A stretch of DNA of 36,859 nt from an uncultured Collinsella sp. (GCA_900552395.1 URZJ01000002.1:1-36859), one strand, 5' to 3'. Positions 8,209 to 16,700 are shown, counted from the first letter of the stretch. Numbers and translations are program-made. The notes: generated by a model not told the origin, from the sequence alone.

Positions 8209-9036
8209 TTGATAAAGCTCATCCTCGCAGACATGGATGGGACCCTGTTGCCGTTTGGCTCAAGGGTCGTATCGGAGCGCACGCACAGCGCGATTCTTTC
8301 GGCGCTCGATGCGGGCATCGCGTTCGGCCCCGCAAGCGGGCGCGACTACGCCGACCTGGCCGATGCCTTTGACGGCGACGCGCGCTGTTTCTCGACCGGC
8401 ATCATGGCCAACGGAAAGAAGGTCTTCTCCAGCGGCGAACTCGTGTTCAAAAAGACGCTCTCGACGGAGGCCCTCGTCAAGCTCGATAGCGCTGTACGCC
8501 CCTACGCGGGGACGTCACTCTGGCTAGTCGCCGATGTCGATGAGACAGGCAAGCGCTGCGAGCAGTTCCTCTGCGCCGTCGAGCCTGGCGACGAATTCGC
8601 CCTGGAAGTCGTTAAGGACTCCGGAAGAGACATGGCGCTCGGAGACGTGCCCACGAACCGTGACGTCATAACCGCCGGCATCTTCGTCAACGTCAGCTCC
8701 GCCCCGACGGAAGTCGTTCGGAGTCGATGCAAGGAAGCCTGCCCAGAACTTGATTTCCCCTCGCCCGTCCCATTCTTCCTCGATGTTGTTCCGGCTGGCT
8801 GGAGCAAGGTAAACGGACTCGACGCGCTTCTCGGCAGCCTTGGGGTCACGCTGGACGAGGTCGCTTTTATCGGAGACTCGGAAAACGACGTGACGCTCCT
8901 CGAAAAGGTGCCGAACTCCTACGCAGTCGCGGGCGCGATGCCAGAGGCGAAGGCCGCGGCCCATCACCTGATCGGGAACGCAGCCGAGGACTCCGTCGCG
9001 AAGCTCATCGAACAGATTGTCCAGCAGCGAGGCTAG
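8209..9036 (+). CDS. HAD-superfamily (Cof-type) hydrolase
   Basis: This protein of about 275 residues is a probable sugar-phosphate phosphatase of the HAD IIB/Cof class. Motif I is DMDGT near the N-terminus, giving nucleophile Asp8 and acid/base Asp10. Motif II is probably the Ser in SGRDYAD, the motif III Lys is in GWSKVNGL, and motif IV is GDSENDVTLL. A TTG start at 8209 was chosen because a strong GGGAGGA lies 5 bases before it and the DxD motif then falls at the usual position. An in-frame ATG at 8182 would add nine residues but has no good ribosome binding site. It follows the RpiR regulator by about 50 bases and probably prevents phosphosugar build-up or acts in the pathway. Confidence 0.88.
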   Translation: MIKLILADMDGTLLPFGSRVVSERTHSAILSALDAGIAFGPASGRDYADLADAFDGDARCFSTGIMANGKKVFSSGELVFKKTLSTEALVKLDSAVRPYAGTSLWLVADVDETGKRCEQFLCAVEPGDEFALEVVKDSGRDMALGDVPTNRDVITAGIFVNVSSAPTEVVRSRCKEACPELDFPSPVPFFLDVVPAGWSKVNGLDALLGSLGVTLDEVAFIGDSENDVTLLEKVPNSYAVAGAMPEAKAAAHHLIGNAAEDSVAKLIEQIVQQRG

Positions 9037-9088
9037 GGTTCCGCCAGCGTGGCATGCGCCGCGTGCCTCGTCATCCGTTCGTGGCGCG

Positions 9089-9238
9089 CTACCTCGTGAC
9101 GATCCAGAGCGTGGCCATCGTCGCGACGCCGATGCCTACGATGAGCGCGGCCCACAGGACGCGGACCACGGGGTTCATGTCGCCCGTCACCACCATGTCG
9201 TTCGCGTGCCAGAACCAGCTCTCGTTTCCCTTGCGCAT
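9089..9238 (-). CDS. small single-pass membrane protein (49 aa)
   Basis: This short gene encodes 49 residues beginning MRKGNESWFWHANDM and ending TLWIVTR. A clear ribosome binding site (AAGGGAG) lies about 6 bases before the ATG. Residues 22-47 (NPVVRVLWAALIVGIGVATM and following) form one hydrophobic, probably membrane-spanning helix ending in a single Arg. It is convergent with the HAD gene, with about 52 bases between the stops. The coding potential is supported by the ribosome binding site, a sensible membrane-helix composition and a flanking operator-like palindrome. No family is recognised and no function can be assigned. Confidence 0.7.
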   Translation of the reverse strand: MRKGNESWFWHANDMVVTGDMNPVVRVLWAALIVGIGVATMATLWIVTR

Positions 9239-9266
9239 GATGCACTCCCTTAGCCTCGATTACGCC

Positions 9267-9304
9267 ATCTATGGCCGAGCAATCGCAGGTCACGTGCCAT
9301 AGAT
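9267..9304. promoter_or_regulatory. inverted repeat upstream of the small membrane protein gene
   Basis: A perfect 9-bp inverted repeat (ATCTATGGC, 20-base spacer, GCCATAGAT) lies 29-66 bases upstream of the 49-residue membrane protein start. Its position fits an operator or promoter-proximal element for that leftward gene. No matching regulator is adjacent. Confidence 0.4.
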
Positions 9305-9456
9305 TTGCCCTACGCCCAGCTTTCAGTTCTGTAAGGCGGCGGGAGCCTGTGCGAGGCCCCGAGTCCTGAGGCCGTTGCAATGAAAATGGGAATCAAGGGG
9401 CACGCATCAATCATATGGGTTCCTTTCGAGGGCGATGGCAAACGAAGCATCCATCA

Positions 9457-9462
9457 TATAAT
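9457..9462 (+). promoter_or_regulatory. -10 box of the rlmKL promoter
   Basis: A perfect TATAAT hexamer lies 27 bases before the ATG at 9490, leaving a short leader that contains the AGAGAGG ribosome binding site. No good -35 box is seen at the expected distance, so it may need an activator or rely on extended contacts. If transcription starts near 9469, the longer in-frame start at 9415 cannot be used. Confidence 0.55.
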
Positions 9463-9489
9463 GGAGCGACGCAACCAGAGAGGTCACCC

Positions 9490-12057
9490 ATGGAATTTTA
9501 TGCAAGCTGCCCCGAGGGCTTTGAATCCGCACTCGCCGACGAGCTCAAGTGGCTCGGGCTTTCGCATGTCCGCCGCCTGAAGGGCCGCGCTACGTTTGAG
9601 GGCGAGCTCGAAGAAGGCTATCGCGCCTGTCTGTGGTCGCGCCTGGCGAGCCGCGTGTTCGTGGTACTCGGGCGCTTTGAGGCGCAGGATGCCGATGAGT
9701 TGTACGACGGCGTTTACGACATCGCCTGGGAGAGCATCGTCCGCCCCGGCGCCACCATTGCCATCACTGCCCGTGGTGTGACCGAGCAGCTGCGCAACAC
9801 GCGCTTCTCTGCCCTGCGCGCCAAGGACGCATTGTGCGATCGCCTGGCCGAGACCACAGGCCGTCGCGCCGATGTCGATGCTGCCGACCCCGATGTCCAC
9901 CTGCTGCTTTCGCTACGCCAGCGCCGTGCGAGCATAAGCCTGGACCTTTCGGGTGACCCGCTGTTCAAACGTCTGCCGCCCGCAGCGACCCGCGCCGGCG
10001 AGGGCACTCACGTGCTGCGCCCCGACTACGCCGCCCTGGTGCTGGCACAGGTCGGCTGGACTGCACTGTGCAGGCACGAGCTGACGGCCGACGATTACGA
10101 GAACGAAGCCCTGCCCACGCTGATCGATGCCTCGTGCGCCGGCGGCGGTCTGCTGCTGGAGGCCGTGAACATCCTGACCGACCGCGCCCCGGGCGCCGCA
10201 CGCGAGCGCTGGGGCTTTGAGGGCTGGCAGCTGCACGATGCCGCCCTATGGGAGCAGTTGCTTGCCGAGGCACGCGGGCGCGAGGCGGCAGCGCGTGAGC
10301 GCCAGGCGCGCATCGTGGCCGCGGACATCGACCCCGCCGCCCGCAAGACCGCCGAGCGCATGGTCAAGTGCGCCGGTTACAAGCGCTTTGTCGATTTTTG
10401 CGCCGCCAAATCTGCCACCGTACTGGACCACGCGGGCGCCGTCGCCGGTGCCGCCCTCGTCGCGGATACGACCGAGACACCGCTGTCGCTTATGCATGAC
10501 GCCATGACGCTGGTCGGTGAGCTGCGTCGCGCGCCCGAGCTTACCGCCGCGCCGGTCGCCGCCCTCACCCGCGATGGCCTTATGGCCCGCGCGCTCCATG
10601 CCGAGCCCGCGCGCTCCATTGCCGTCATGCCCAACAACGAAGAGGCGACTATCGAGGTTTGGCCCTCGCTCGACCACGCCGCCGCAGCGTTTGAGGCTGC
10701 GACCAGCGCGGATGCCGAGGCCGAGGTTGCGGATGCCAACGAAGTCAACGATGAGGCCGCAGCTTCTGCCATGCCCGAACCTGCCGCCACGCTCGACCTG
10801 GGCGACGGCAAGCCGCTGCCCGTGCTCATCCCCGAGTCTGAGCAGTTCGCCAACCGCCTGCGCAAGAACGCCCGCCTGCGTCGCAAATGGGCAAAGCGCG
10901 AGGGCGTGAGCTGCTACCGCGTCTACGATGCCGACCTGCCCGACTACTCCGCCGCCATCGACCTGTACGAGGGCTGCCCGCAGACGCCGGGCCGCTGGCT
11001 CGTCATCGCCGAATATGCCGCACCCAAGACCATCGATCCTGCGCTGGCCCAGGCCCGCATGCTCGACATCTTGGCCATCGCGCCGCGCATCCTGGATGTT
11101 CCGGCCGAGCACGTGCACGCCAAGGCCCGCATGCGTTCGCGCGGCGGCTCGCAGTACGGTAAGCAGGGCGCCGGCAAGGGCGGCTCGGGCGAGCGCGCCA
11201 ACATCGCGCGCCGTCGTCTGCCGCTCATCGAAGAGGGCGGACTCACCTTTGCCGTCAACTTTGACGACTATTTGGATGTGGGCATCTTCCTGGATCATCG
11301 CGTCACGCGCAACCTGGTGCGCGAGCACGCCAAGCAGGCGCGCCGCTTCCTCAACCTGTTCGCCTATACCGGCACCGCCACCTGCTATGCGGCAGACGGC
11401 GGCGTCGAGGAGACCGTGACGGTCGACCTCTCCAACACCTACCTGGACTGGGCCAAGCGCAACATGCGCCAGAACGGCTTTGTGGGGCCTCAGCATCATT
11501 TTGTGCGCGACGACGTGCTCGCCTGGATTCGCGACCAGCGCCAGACGCGCAACCGCTGGGACCTGATCTTTGTCGACCCGCCCACGTTCTCGAACTCGTC
11601 CAAGATGGGCCGCCGCACCTGGGATGTCCAGCGCGACCATATTGAGCTGTTGGCCGGCGTATCTCGCCTGCTCGCACAGGGCGGCCATGCCATCTTTAGC
11701 TGCAACCTGCGCGGCTTCCGCCCCGAGACGCGCAAGCTCGCCCGCGCGGGCGTAGTGCTGGAGGACATTACGGCACAGACCATCCCCGAGGACTTCGCGC
11801 GCAACCAGAAGGTGCACCACTGCTATATCGTGCGCCGCCTGTCCATCGAGGACGCCATGGCCGAAGTCGGCTTTAGCGCCGAAGAGATCGCAGAGCGAAC
11901 CGAGGAGCTGCGCAACCCCGAAGCCCGCAAGCCCCGTGCGGCAGTACCCACGCACGCGCAGGCCGGCCATGGCAAGCCCAACTTTGCCGGCAAGCCCTCC
12001 CCCGCCGGCAAACCTAAAAAGAAGAAGTTCTACGCCAGCAAGCCCAAGGGCAAATAA
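9490..12057 (+). CDS. rlmKL: fused RlmKL-like 23S rRNA methyltransferase with degenerate N-terminal half
   Basis: This 855-residue protein matches the architecture of bacterial RlmKL, which makes m2G2445 with its N-terminal half and m7G2069 with its C-terminal half in 23S rRNA. The start at 9490 has AGAGAGG upstream; the longer frame from 9415 would run through the promoter. The order is a THUMP-like region (about 45-160), an RlmL-type Rossmann domain (about 170-390), an acidic linker rich in Ala and Glu (about 395-445), and an RlmK domain (about 450-785). RlmK motifs are intact: FAYTGTATCYAADGG (624-638) and DPPTFSNS (696-703). In the N-half, the SAM-binding loop is DASCAGGG (213-220), and the region expected to carry NPPY reads VADTTET (about 324-330). 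The m2G activity is therefore probably lost. The basic tail (KPKKKKFYASKPKGK) may bind RNA. Confidence 0.88.
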   Translation: MEFYASCPEGFESALADELKWLGLSHVRRLKGRATFEGELEEGYRACLWSRLASRVFVVLGRFEAQDADELYDGVYDIAWESIVRPGATIAITARGVTEQLRNTRFSALRAKDALCDRLAETTGRRADVDAADPDVHLLLSLRQRRASISLDLSGDPLFKRLPPAATRAGEGTHVLRPDYAALVLAQVGWTALCRHELTADDYENEALPTLIDASCAGGGLLLEAVNILTDRAPGAARERWGFEGWQLHDAALWEQLLAEARGREAAARERQARIVAADIDPAARKTAERMVKCAGYKRFVDFCAAKSATVLDHAGAVAGAALVADTTETPLSLMHDAMTLVGELRRAPELTAAPVAALTRDGLMARALHAEPARSIAVMPNNEEATIEVWPSLDHAAAAFEAATSADAEAEVADANEVNDEAAASAMPEPAATLDLGDGKPLPVLIPESEQFANRLRKNARLRRKWAKREGVSCYRVYDADLPDYSAAIDLYEGCPQTPGRWLVIAEYAAPKTIDPALAQARMLDILAIAPRILDVPAEHVHAKARMRSRGGSQYGKQGAGKGGSGERANIARRRLPLIEEGGLTFAVNFDDYLDVGIFLDHRVTRNLVREHAKQARRFLNLFAYTGTATCYAADGGVEETVTVDLSNTYLDWAKRNMRQNGFVGPQHHFVRDDVLAWIRDQRQTRNRWDLIFVDPPTFSNSSKMGRRTWDVQRDHIELLAGVSRLLAQGGHAIFSCNLRGFRPETRKLARAGVVLEDITAQTIPEDFARNQKVHHCYIVRRLSIEDAMAEVGFSAEEIAERTEELRNPEARKPRAAVPTHAQAGHGKPNFAGKPSPAGKPKKKKFYASKPKGK

Positions 12058-12060
12058 CAA

Positions 12061-12127
12061 AGTTGCGGTGGAATGCGGACTGTTTTGCCTGGAATTAGGC
12101 AAATATAGACCGTATTTCACCGCAACT
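12061..12127. terminator. long hairpin between convergent rlmKL and kdpE genes
   Basis: Two arms of about 30 bases (12061-12090 and 12097-12127) form an inverted repeat around a 6-base loop. The outermost ten bases (AGTTGCGGTG) pair perfectly and the inner part is imperfect. It sits immediately after the rlmKL stop and 25 bases beyond the kdpE stop, so it can end both transcripts. There is no strong T-run outside the stem. It resembles the other palindromic intergenic elements of this window. Confidence 0.6.
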
Positions 12128-12151
12128 CATATTGGGATGGCGGATGCCGAC

Positions 12152-12865
12152 CTATCCCTGGATGACCAATCGGTAACCAATACCCACGTGCGTCTGGATA
12201 TAGCGCGGATGCGCGGGGTCGGACTCGATCTTCTTACGCAACGTGCCCATAAAGACGCGCAGACTCGCCAGGTCGCTCTTGGTCGCCGTACCCCAAATCT
12301 CGTGCAAAATAAACTGGTGCGTGAGCACCTTGTCGGCATTATGGGCCAGCAGGCACAGCAGTTTGTACTCGATCGGCGTCAGATGCAGTTCCTCGCCATC
12401 CATCGTGGCGATGCCGGCATCAAAATCGATATGCAGCTCACCGGTATCGAACGAGCCCTCGGAGACAACGCCGCCCGTCTGCGCATACGAAAGGCGCCTG
12501 AGCGTCGTGCGAATGCGCGCGAGCAGCTCCTCGACCGAAAACGGCTTGGTCAGATAGTCGTCGGCGCCGGCATCGAGCGCGCGGATCTTGTCCGCGTCCT
12601 CGCTGCGCGCCGAAACCACGATGATCGGCATGCCCGACCACGCGCGCACCGACTCCACCACCTTGACGCCGTCCATATCGGGCAGGCCCAGATCGAGCAG
12701 CACAATGCTCGGCGCCTGCGACGAAGCGGCGGCGATGGCGGCGTGGGCGGTCTCCACAGCCATATGGCGCAAACCGTGCGCCTCGAGCGCGGCGACGATA
12801 AGGTTGCGGACGGCGGGATCGTCCTCAACGACCAAGATGAGCGGTTTCACGGCAGAGTTCGGCAC
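12152..12865 (-). CDS. kdpE: KdpE-like OmpR-family response regulator
   Basis: This 237-residue response regulator pairs with the neighbouring kinase. The receiver domain (about 6-120) has the acidic pair in VVEDDP, phosphoacceptor Asp58 in VLLDLGLPDMDG, and Lys107 in YLTKPF. A winged-helix DNA-binding domain (about 135-235) includes LTPIEYKLLCLLA and ends HVGIGYRLV, the KdpE-like closing motif. A GTG start at 12865 was chosen because AAGGAG lies just before it within the end of the kinase gene, 4 bases after the kinase stop. The longer frame starting at 12910 would overlap the kinase. No kdpFABC operon is in the window, so the neighbouring kup gene is a reasonable target, by inference. Confidence 0.92.
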   Translation of the reverse strand: MPNSAVKPLILVVEDDPAVRNLIVAALEAHGLRHMAVETAHAAIAAASSQAPSIVLLDLGLPDMDGVKVVESVRAWSGMPIIVVSARSEDADKIRALDAGADDYLTKPFSVEELLARIRTTLRRLSYAQTGGVVSEGSFDTGELHIDFDAGIATMDGEELHLTPIEYKLLCLLAHNADKVLTHQFILHEIWGTATKSDLASLRVFMGTLRKKIESDPAHPRYIQTHVGIGYRLVIQG

Positions 12866-12869
12866 AGCG

Positions 12870-14495
12870 CTACTCCTTATCAAACGAAACGTCGGCGGCG
12901 GGAAGCTCAATCGTAAAGACCGAACCGTGCGGGTCCGCCGCGGTAACCTCTATGCTACCGCCATGTGCCAGCGCAATGGAGCGGCAGAGCGAAAGCCCCA
13001 AGCCCACACTGCGGCAGCTGTCGGCCAGGCCATGGTTGGCGGTGTAGAACGACTCAAAGATCCGCTCGCGGTCCTCGGGCGCGATGCCCGGGCCGTCATC
13101 GGCCACCGAGCACGCCACGTATCCATCATGGACGCCAATCGAGATCACGATATGCGAGCCCGCAGGCGTATAGGCGATGGCGTTGTTCACCAGATTGACC
13201 ACCAGCTGCACCATCAGGCGCGCGTCGACGTTGACGAGCGCCGGCTCATCGCACGCCACCACCTTAAGGTCGTGCTCGCGCACGGCCGGGTTCACGTGGC
13301 GCAGCGCCTCCTCGACGATATCGTCCATGAGCTCGAGCGTGGTCGACAGGCGCATACCGCCACCCTCGAGCTTGGTGATGGCGAGCAGATTCTCGACAGT
13401 GGCGTTGAGCCATTGTGCATCCGAGCGAATGGATAGGAGCATGCCGCGGCGCGTCTGGTCGTCGAGCACGGCCGTACCGGTCGAACCCTGGTCGAGCAGC
13501 ACGTCGGCGTTACCCGAAATACTGGTAAGCGGCGTACGCAGATCGTGCGAGATGGAGCGCAGCAAATTGGCACGCAGCTGCTCGTTTTTAGCGAGCACAG
13601 CCGCCTCCTCGCGGGCCTCCATGGCGCGGGCGCGATCGAGCGCCAGCTCGCCTTCGCTCACGATGGCATCGGCAAGCGTCCGCTCCTCGGGCGTCAGCGC
13701 ATCGGGCTCGGCGACAATGGCGAACACCCCCACCACCGAGGCGGGATCGCCCGCGCGCACCATGGTGTCGCCCGAGCGCACGGTCAGGTATATGCCGTAG
13801 AACGCCGAGGCGCCATAGGTGGCATCGAGCGGCGTTCCCACATAGGCGGACGCCGAGAGCCGCGGCGGCATCTGCGGCGCCAGCTGGTGTACCGGCGCGG
13901 CATCGCCCACAGCCGTGTACGTCGTGCGCGACAGCAGGTCATCGTTATCGGCATCGGCGCTATACCACACGACCGGACAGTCCGAAAGACGCGCCAGCTG
14001 CGTTGCCATAGCGTGCACAATCTGCTGCTGATCGCCACACCGCTGCAGCATGCGGTTGGTCTCGAGCACCATCTGCGTGCGACGGTCGCTGGCGGCAGCC
14101 TGCGCCAAGGCGCGGCGCAGGGCCAGCGCGATCGAGCTCGATACGAGCGAGACCGCAAACATGATAAAGAACATGCCGGGATAGACGCGGTCGATAAACG
14201 ACAGCGCGTAGCGCGGGTCGACAAACAAGAAGTTGTAGAGCGCCACGGCGGCAGCCGAGCTCAGCAGGCAGTACAGGCGGCTCCAGGTAAAGAAAGCGCA
14301 CAGCTGCACGGCAAACACATAGACGATCATGATGCTCGGCGCGAGCCCCGGATGGTCGAGCAGCGCGCCCACAATCGTCGCCGCGGCTAGCAGCCCCGCC
14401 GATACGCAGGCGTCATACAGAGGACTGCGACGCGTCAGCGTTGTACGCCGCCACCAAAAGTTCTCGGCAATATCGCCGTCCGCACGGACGTCCAT
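12870..14495 (-). CDS. kdpD: KdpD-like sensor histidine kinase lacking the N-terminal KdpD/USP domains
   Basis: This 541-residue sensor kinase starts almost directly with the four-helix DUF4118 membrane module of KdpD (about 28-128, including YNFLFVDPRYALSF). It continues with a GAF-like region (about 140-285), a HisKA domain with phosphorylated His317 in SISHDLRTPL, and an HATPase domain with VNLVNNAIAYTP (N box), VADDGPGI (G1) and GLGLSLC (G2). Full-length KdpD proteins are around 900 residues and carry an N-terminal ATP-binding KdpD domain plus a universal-stress-protein domain, both absent here. The ATG sits in a purine-rich leader (GAGAGGGG). The kinase is upstream of and translationally close to kdpE. 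It probably reads potassium or osmotic state through the membrane module. Confidence 0.9.
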   Translation of the reverse strand: MDVRADGDIAENFWWRRTTLTRRSPLYDACVSAGLLAAATIVGALLDHPGLAPSIMIVYVFAVQLCAFFTWSRLYCLLSSAAAVALYNFLFVDPRYALSFIDRVYPGMFFIMFAVSLVSSSIALALRRALAQAAASDRRTQMVLETNRMLQRCGDQQQIVHAMATQLARLSDCPVVWYSADADNDDLLSRTTYTAVGDAAPVHQLAPQMPPRLSASAYVGTPLDATYGASAFYGIYLTVRSGDTMVRAGDPASVVGVFAIVAEPDALTPEERTLADAIVSEGELALDRARAMEAREEAAVLAKNEQLRANLLRSISHDLRTPLTSISGNADVLLDQGSTGTAVLDDQTRRGMLLSIRSDAQWLNATVENLLAITKLEGGGMRLSTTLELMDDIVEEALRHVNPAVREHDLKVVACDEPALVNVDARLMVQLVVNLVNNAIAYTPAGSHIVISIGVHDGYVACSVADDGPGIAPEDRERIFESFYTANHGLADSCRSVGLGLSLCRSIALAHGGSIEVTAADPHGSVFTIELPAADVSFDKE

Positions 14496-14515
14496 CAGCG
14501 CCCCGCCCCTCTCTC

Positions 14516-14579
14516 AAAAACAAAAACCACCACAAAGGGGACTGGCACCTTTGCGGTGGTGGCCTCCTTGTGGTGGTTT
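14516..14579 (-). terminator. intrinsic terminator after kup with a duplicated 5' arm
   Basis: On the minus strand, a GC-rich stem (arm containing CCACCACCGCAAAGG, then CCTTTGTGGTGG) is followed by the T-rich run TTTTTGTTTTT (plus positions 14516-14526). This is a classical intrinsic terminator downstream of kup. An extra upstream arm (minus strand AAACCACCACAAGG, plus 14567-14579) can pair with the same right arm, so two mutually exclusive stems are possible. It lies between kup and the kdpD start and separates the two units. Confidence 0.75.
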
Positions 14580-14631
14580 CAAGTGTATAGCCTTTGCAGC
14601 CTGCGGTCGCTAGACAAACAGCAGACGTCGA

Positions 14632-16659
14632 CTACGGACGCTCGTCGGGAGCCAGGCGCTGCATCTTGCTCACGGCCTTAAACTTGGTGAACAGCGGCAC
14701 GTACTCAAAGCTCACGTTGGAGTTCTCCAGGCCGTACCAGCGCGCAGGCGTGCCGGCGGCGCGGCGGATGATGTACTTGAGCGTGATGGCCGTACGCTCG
14801 CTGGGCTCCACGTCGCTTTCGGGCGCCAGCAGCTTGCGGATCATGACGAACTTAAACGTACCGATGTTGCCCGGGTCCTTGTAGACCGAGTAGTCATGCG
14901 TCTGCGCCGGCAGCTCGCCGCTGGCAGCCAGGTCCTGAACAACCTGGCGCAGGTAAGCATTGACGCGCTGGTTGATCTTATAGCCCAGGTACAGATGCAC
15001 GCGGAATACGTAGTCGGTGCCGAACGTCTCGACCGAGTAGGCAAAGGTATGCGGCTCCTCCATGGTCTCGACATTCACGAACCACCAGGCGCGAGCGCGC
15101 TTGGGGTGCTTATCCAAAATCGAGTAGACGATATCGCGGTCGATATAGTCGGTGTTGGTGTCCTTGGTCAGGTACACGATGTTGTCGCTCATGAGCTCGT
15201 AGCGATCGTCGTCGCGCAGGCGTTTGAGCTGCGGCAGATAGCTGCGCAGCGGCAGCAGCGTAAACTGACGTTGCTCGACCGCCGTGCCGTTGTACCAGCA
15301 CACCATAATGCCCATGATGAGTGCAGCCATGAGGATGGTGAAGTAGCCACCGTGGAAGAACTTGGTGAGCGAGCTCACAAAGAAGAAGCCCTCGAGCAAA
15401 AGGAAGAAGGCGGCAAAGATCCACGGCGCGACCTTGAGATTGCGCTCCACGTGCAGATAGAAGAAGAGCAGCATTGTCGTGCACATCATGGTCAGGGTAA
15501 TGGCTAGGCCGTACGCGGCCTCCATGTGCGCCGAGTTCTGGAACAGCAGCACCACGACGACGCAGCCCACGAGCATGACGTTGTTGACCATGGGTATGTA
15601 GAGCTGGCCCTTGGTCTCGGCAGGATAGAAGACCTGCATATGCGGCATGAGGTCCAGGCGGCTGGCCTCGGACACCAGCGAGAATGCGCCGGTGATGAGC
15701 GCTTGCGAGGCAATGATGGCCGCGACGGTGGAAAGGCCGACGGCAAAGGGGCGCAGACCCGGGGCGAGCATCTGGTAGAAGGGGTTGAGGTCGGCGATAC
15801 CCATGAGCTCCGGGTTGCCGGCGTTGTTGATAAGCCACGCGCCCTGGCCCATGTAGGACAGCAGCAGGCAGCACTTAACGAACGGCCAGGTGGCATAGAT
15901 GTTGCCGCGGCCCACATGGCCCATGTCGGAATAGAGCGCCTCGGCACCGGTGGTAGCGAGGAAGCAGCTGCCCAAAATCATGATGCCCGCATGGTTGTTG
16001 GGGCTCAGCAGAAAAGCGATGCCACGCAACGGGTTGAGGCACAGCAGCACCGCGGGATACTGGCAGACAAAGAACAGGCCCGTGCCGCCCAGGAACAAAA
16101 ACCACAGCGTCATGATGGGGCCGAAGGCGTGACCGATCTTGGCCGTGCCGATGCGCTGCACCAAGAAGAGCGCGATGATGATGGCAAGCGTGATGGCGAC
16201 GACACGACCCTGGTCGTCACCGAGCACGGCATGGACCGCCGGGATGGTGCGCAGGCCCTCGATGGCCGTGGTGACGGTAACGGCAGGCGTCAGGATGCCG
16301 TCGGCGAGGAGCGCCGCGCCGCCCAGCATGGCGGGGATGATGAGCCACTTGCCGCAGCGCTTGACCAGGCTGTACAGGGCAAAGATGCCGCCCTCGCCGT
16401 GGTTGTCGGCGCGCAGCGAGATCAGCACGTACTTGACGGTCGTCAGCAGCGTGACCGTCCACACGACAAGGGAGAGCGCGCCGAGCACGAACTCCTGCGT
16501 GACGCTTCCGATGCCGCCGTTGCCGGCAACGAGCGCCTTGGTTACATACATGGGGCTGGTGCCGATATCGCCATACACCACGCCCAGCGTGACGAGCATC
16601 GCCGAGATGCTCACAGGAATCGCAGCGTGCGAGGCTACTTCCTTTGCCTTTTGTTCCAT
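14632..16659 (-). CDS. kup: Kup-family potassium transporter
   Basis: This 675-residue membrane protein takes up potassium with protons. The N-terminal family signature VYGDIGTSPMYV is at residues 28-39. About 12 hydrophobic segments fill the first 450 residues, followed by a cytoplasmic C-terminal domain of about 200 residues. Length and layout match Kup/HAK/KUP proteins. The ATG at 16659 was chosen because GGGAGGAAA lies ten bases before it; the longer frame begins at a TTG that overlaps this ribosome binding site. A TATAAT box is found 36-41 bases upstream. It lies directly upstream of a KdpDE-like system, which suggests potassium-responsive control. Confidence 0.95.
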   Translation of the reverse strand: MEQKAKEVASHAAIPVSISAMLVTLGVVYGDIGTSPMYVTKALVAGNGGIGSVTQEFVLGALSLVVWTVTLLTTVKYVLISLRADNHGEGGIFALYSLVKRCGKWLIIPAMLGGAALLADGILTPAVTVTTAIEGLRTIPAVHAVLGDDQGRVVAITLAIIIALFLVQRIGTAKIGHAFGPIMTLWFLFLGGTGLFFVCQYPAVLLCLNPLRGIAFLLSPNNHAGIMILGSCFLATTGAEALYSDMGHVGRGNIYATWPFVKCCLLLSYMGQGAWLINNAGNPELMGIADLNPFYQMLAPGLRPFAVGLSTVAAIIASQALITGAFSLVSEASRLDLMPHMQVFYPAETKGQLYIPMVNNVMLVGCVVVVLLFQNSAHMEAAYGLAITLTMMCTTMLLFFYLHVERNLKVAPWIFAAFFLLLEGFFFVSSLTKFFHGGYFTILMAALIMGIMVCWYNGTAVEQRQFTLLPLRSYLPQLKRLRDDDRYELMSDNIVYLTKDTNTDYIDRDIVYSILDKHPKRARAWWFVNVETMEEPHTFAYSVETFGTDYVFRVHLYLGYKINQRVNAYLRQVVQDLAASGELPAQTHDYSVYKDPGNIGTFKFVMIRKLLAPESDVEPSERTAITLKYIIRRAAGTPARWYGLENSNVSFEYVPLFTKFKAVSKMQRLAPDERP

Positions 16660-16694
16660 AAGCCGGTTTCCTCCCAATTTTAACGTTCGACGGG

Positions 16695-16700
16695 ATTATA
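16695..16700 (-). promoter_or_regulatory. -10 box of the kup promoter
   Basis: The minus strand reads TATAAT here, 36-41 bases upstream of the kup ATG, giving a leader of about 29 bases with the ribosome binding site. The -35 region is weak (CATTAA at a 17-base spacing), which would fit activation by a regulator such as the neighbouring KdpE. The short leader leaves no room for a riboswitch. Confidence 0.5.

Noticed and set aside
10246..12120. 624-codon open frame antisense to the RlmKL-like gene
   Set aside because: It is a shadow of high-GC codon use on the opposite strand. It has no ribosome binding site and no domain, and the plus-strand gene has clear motifs throughout.
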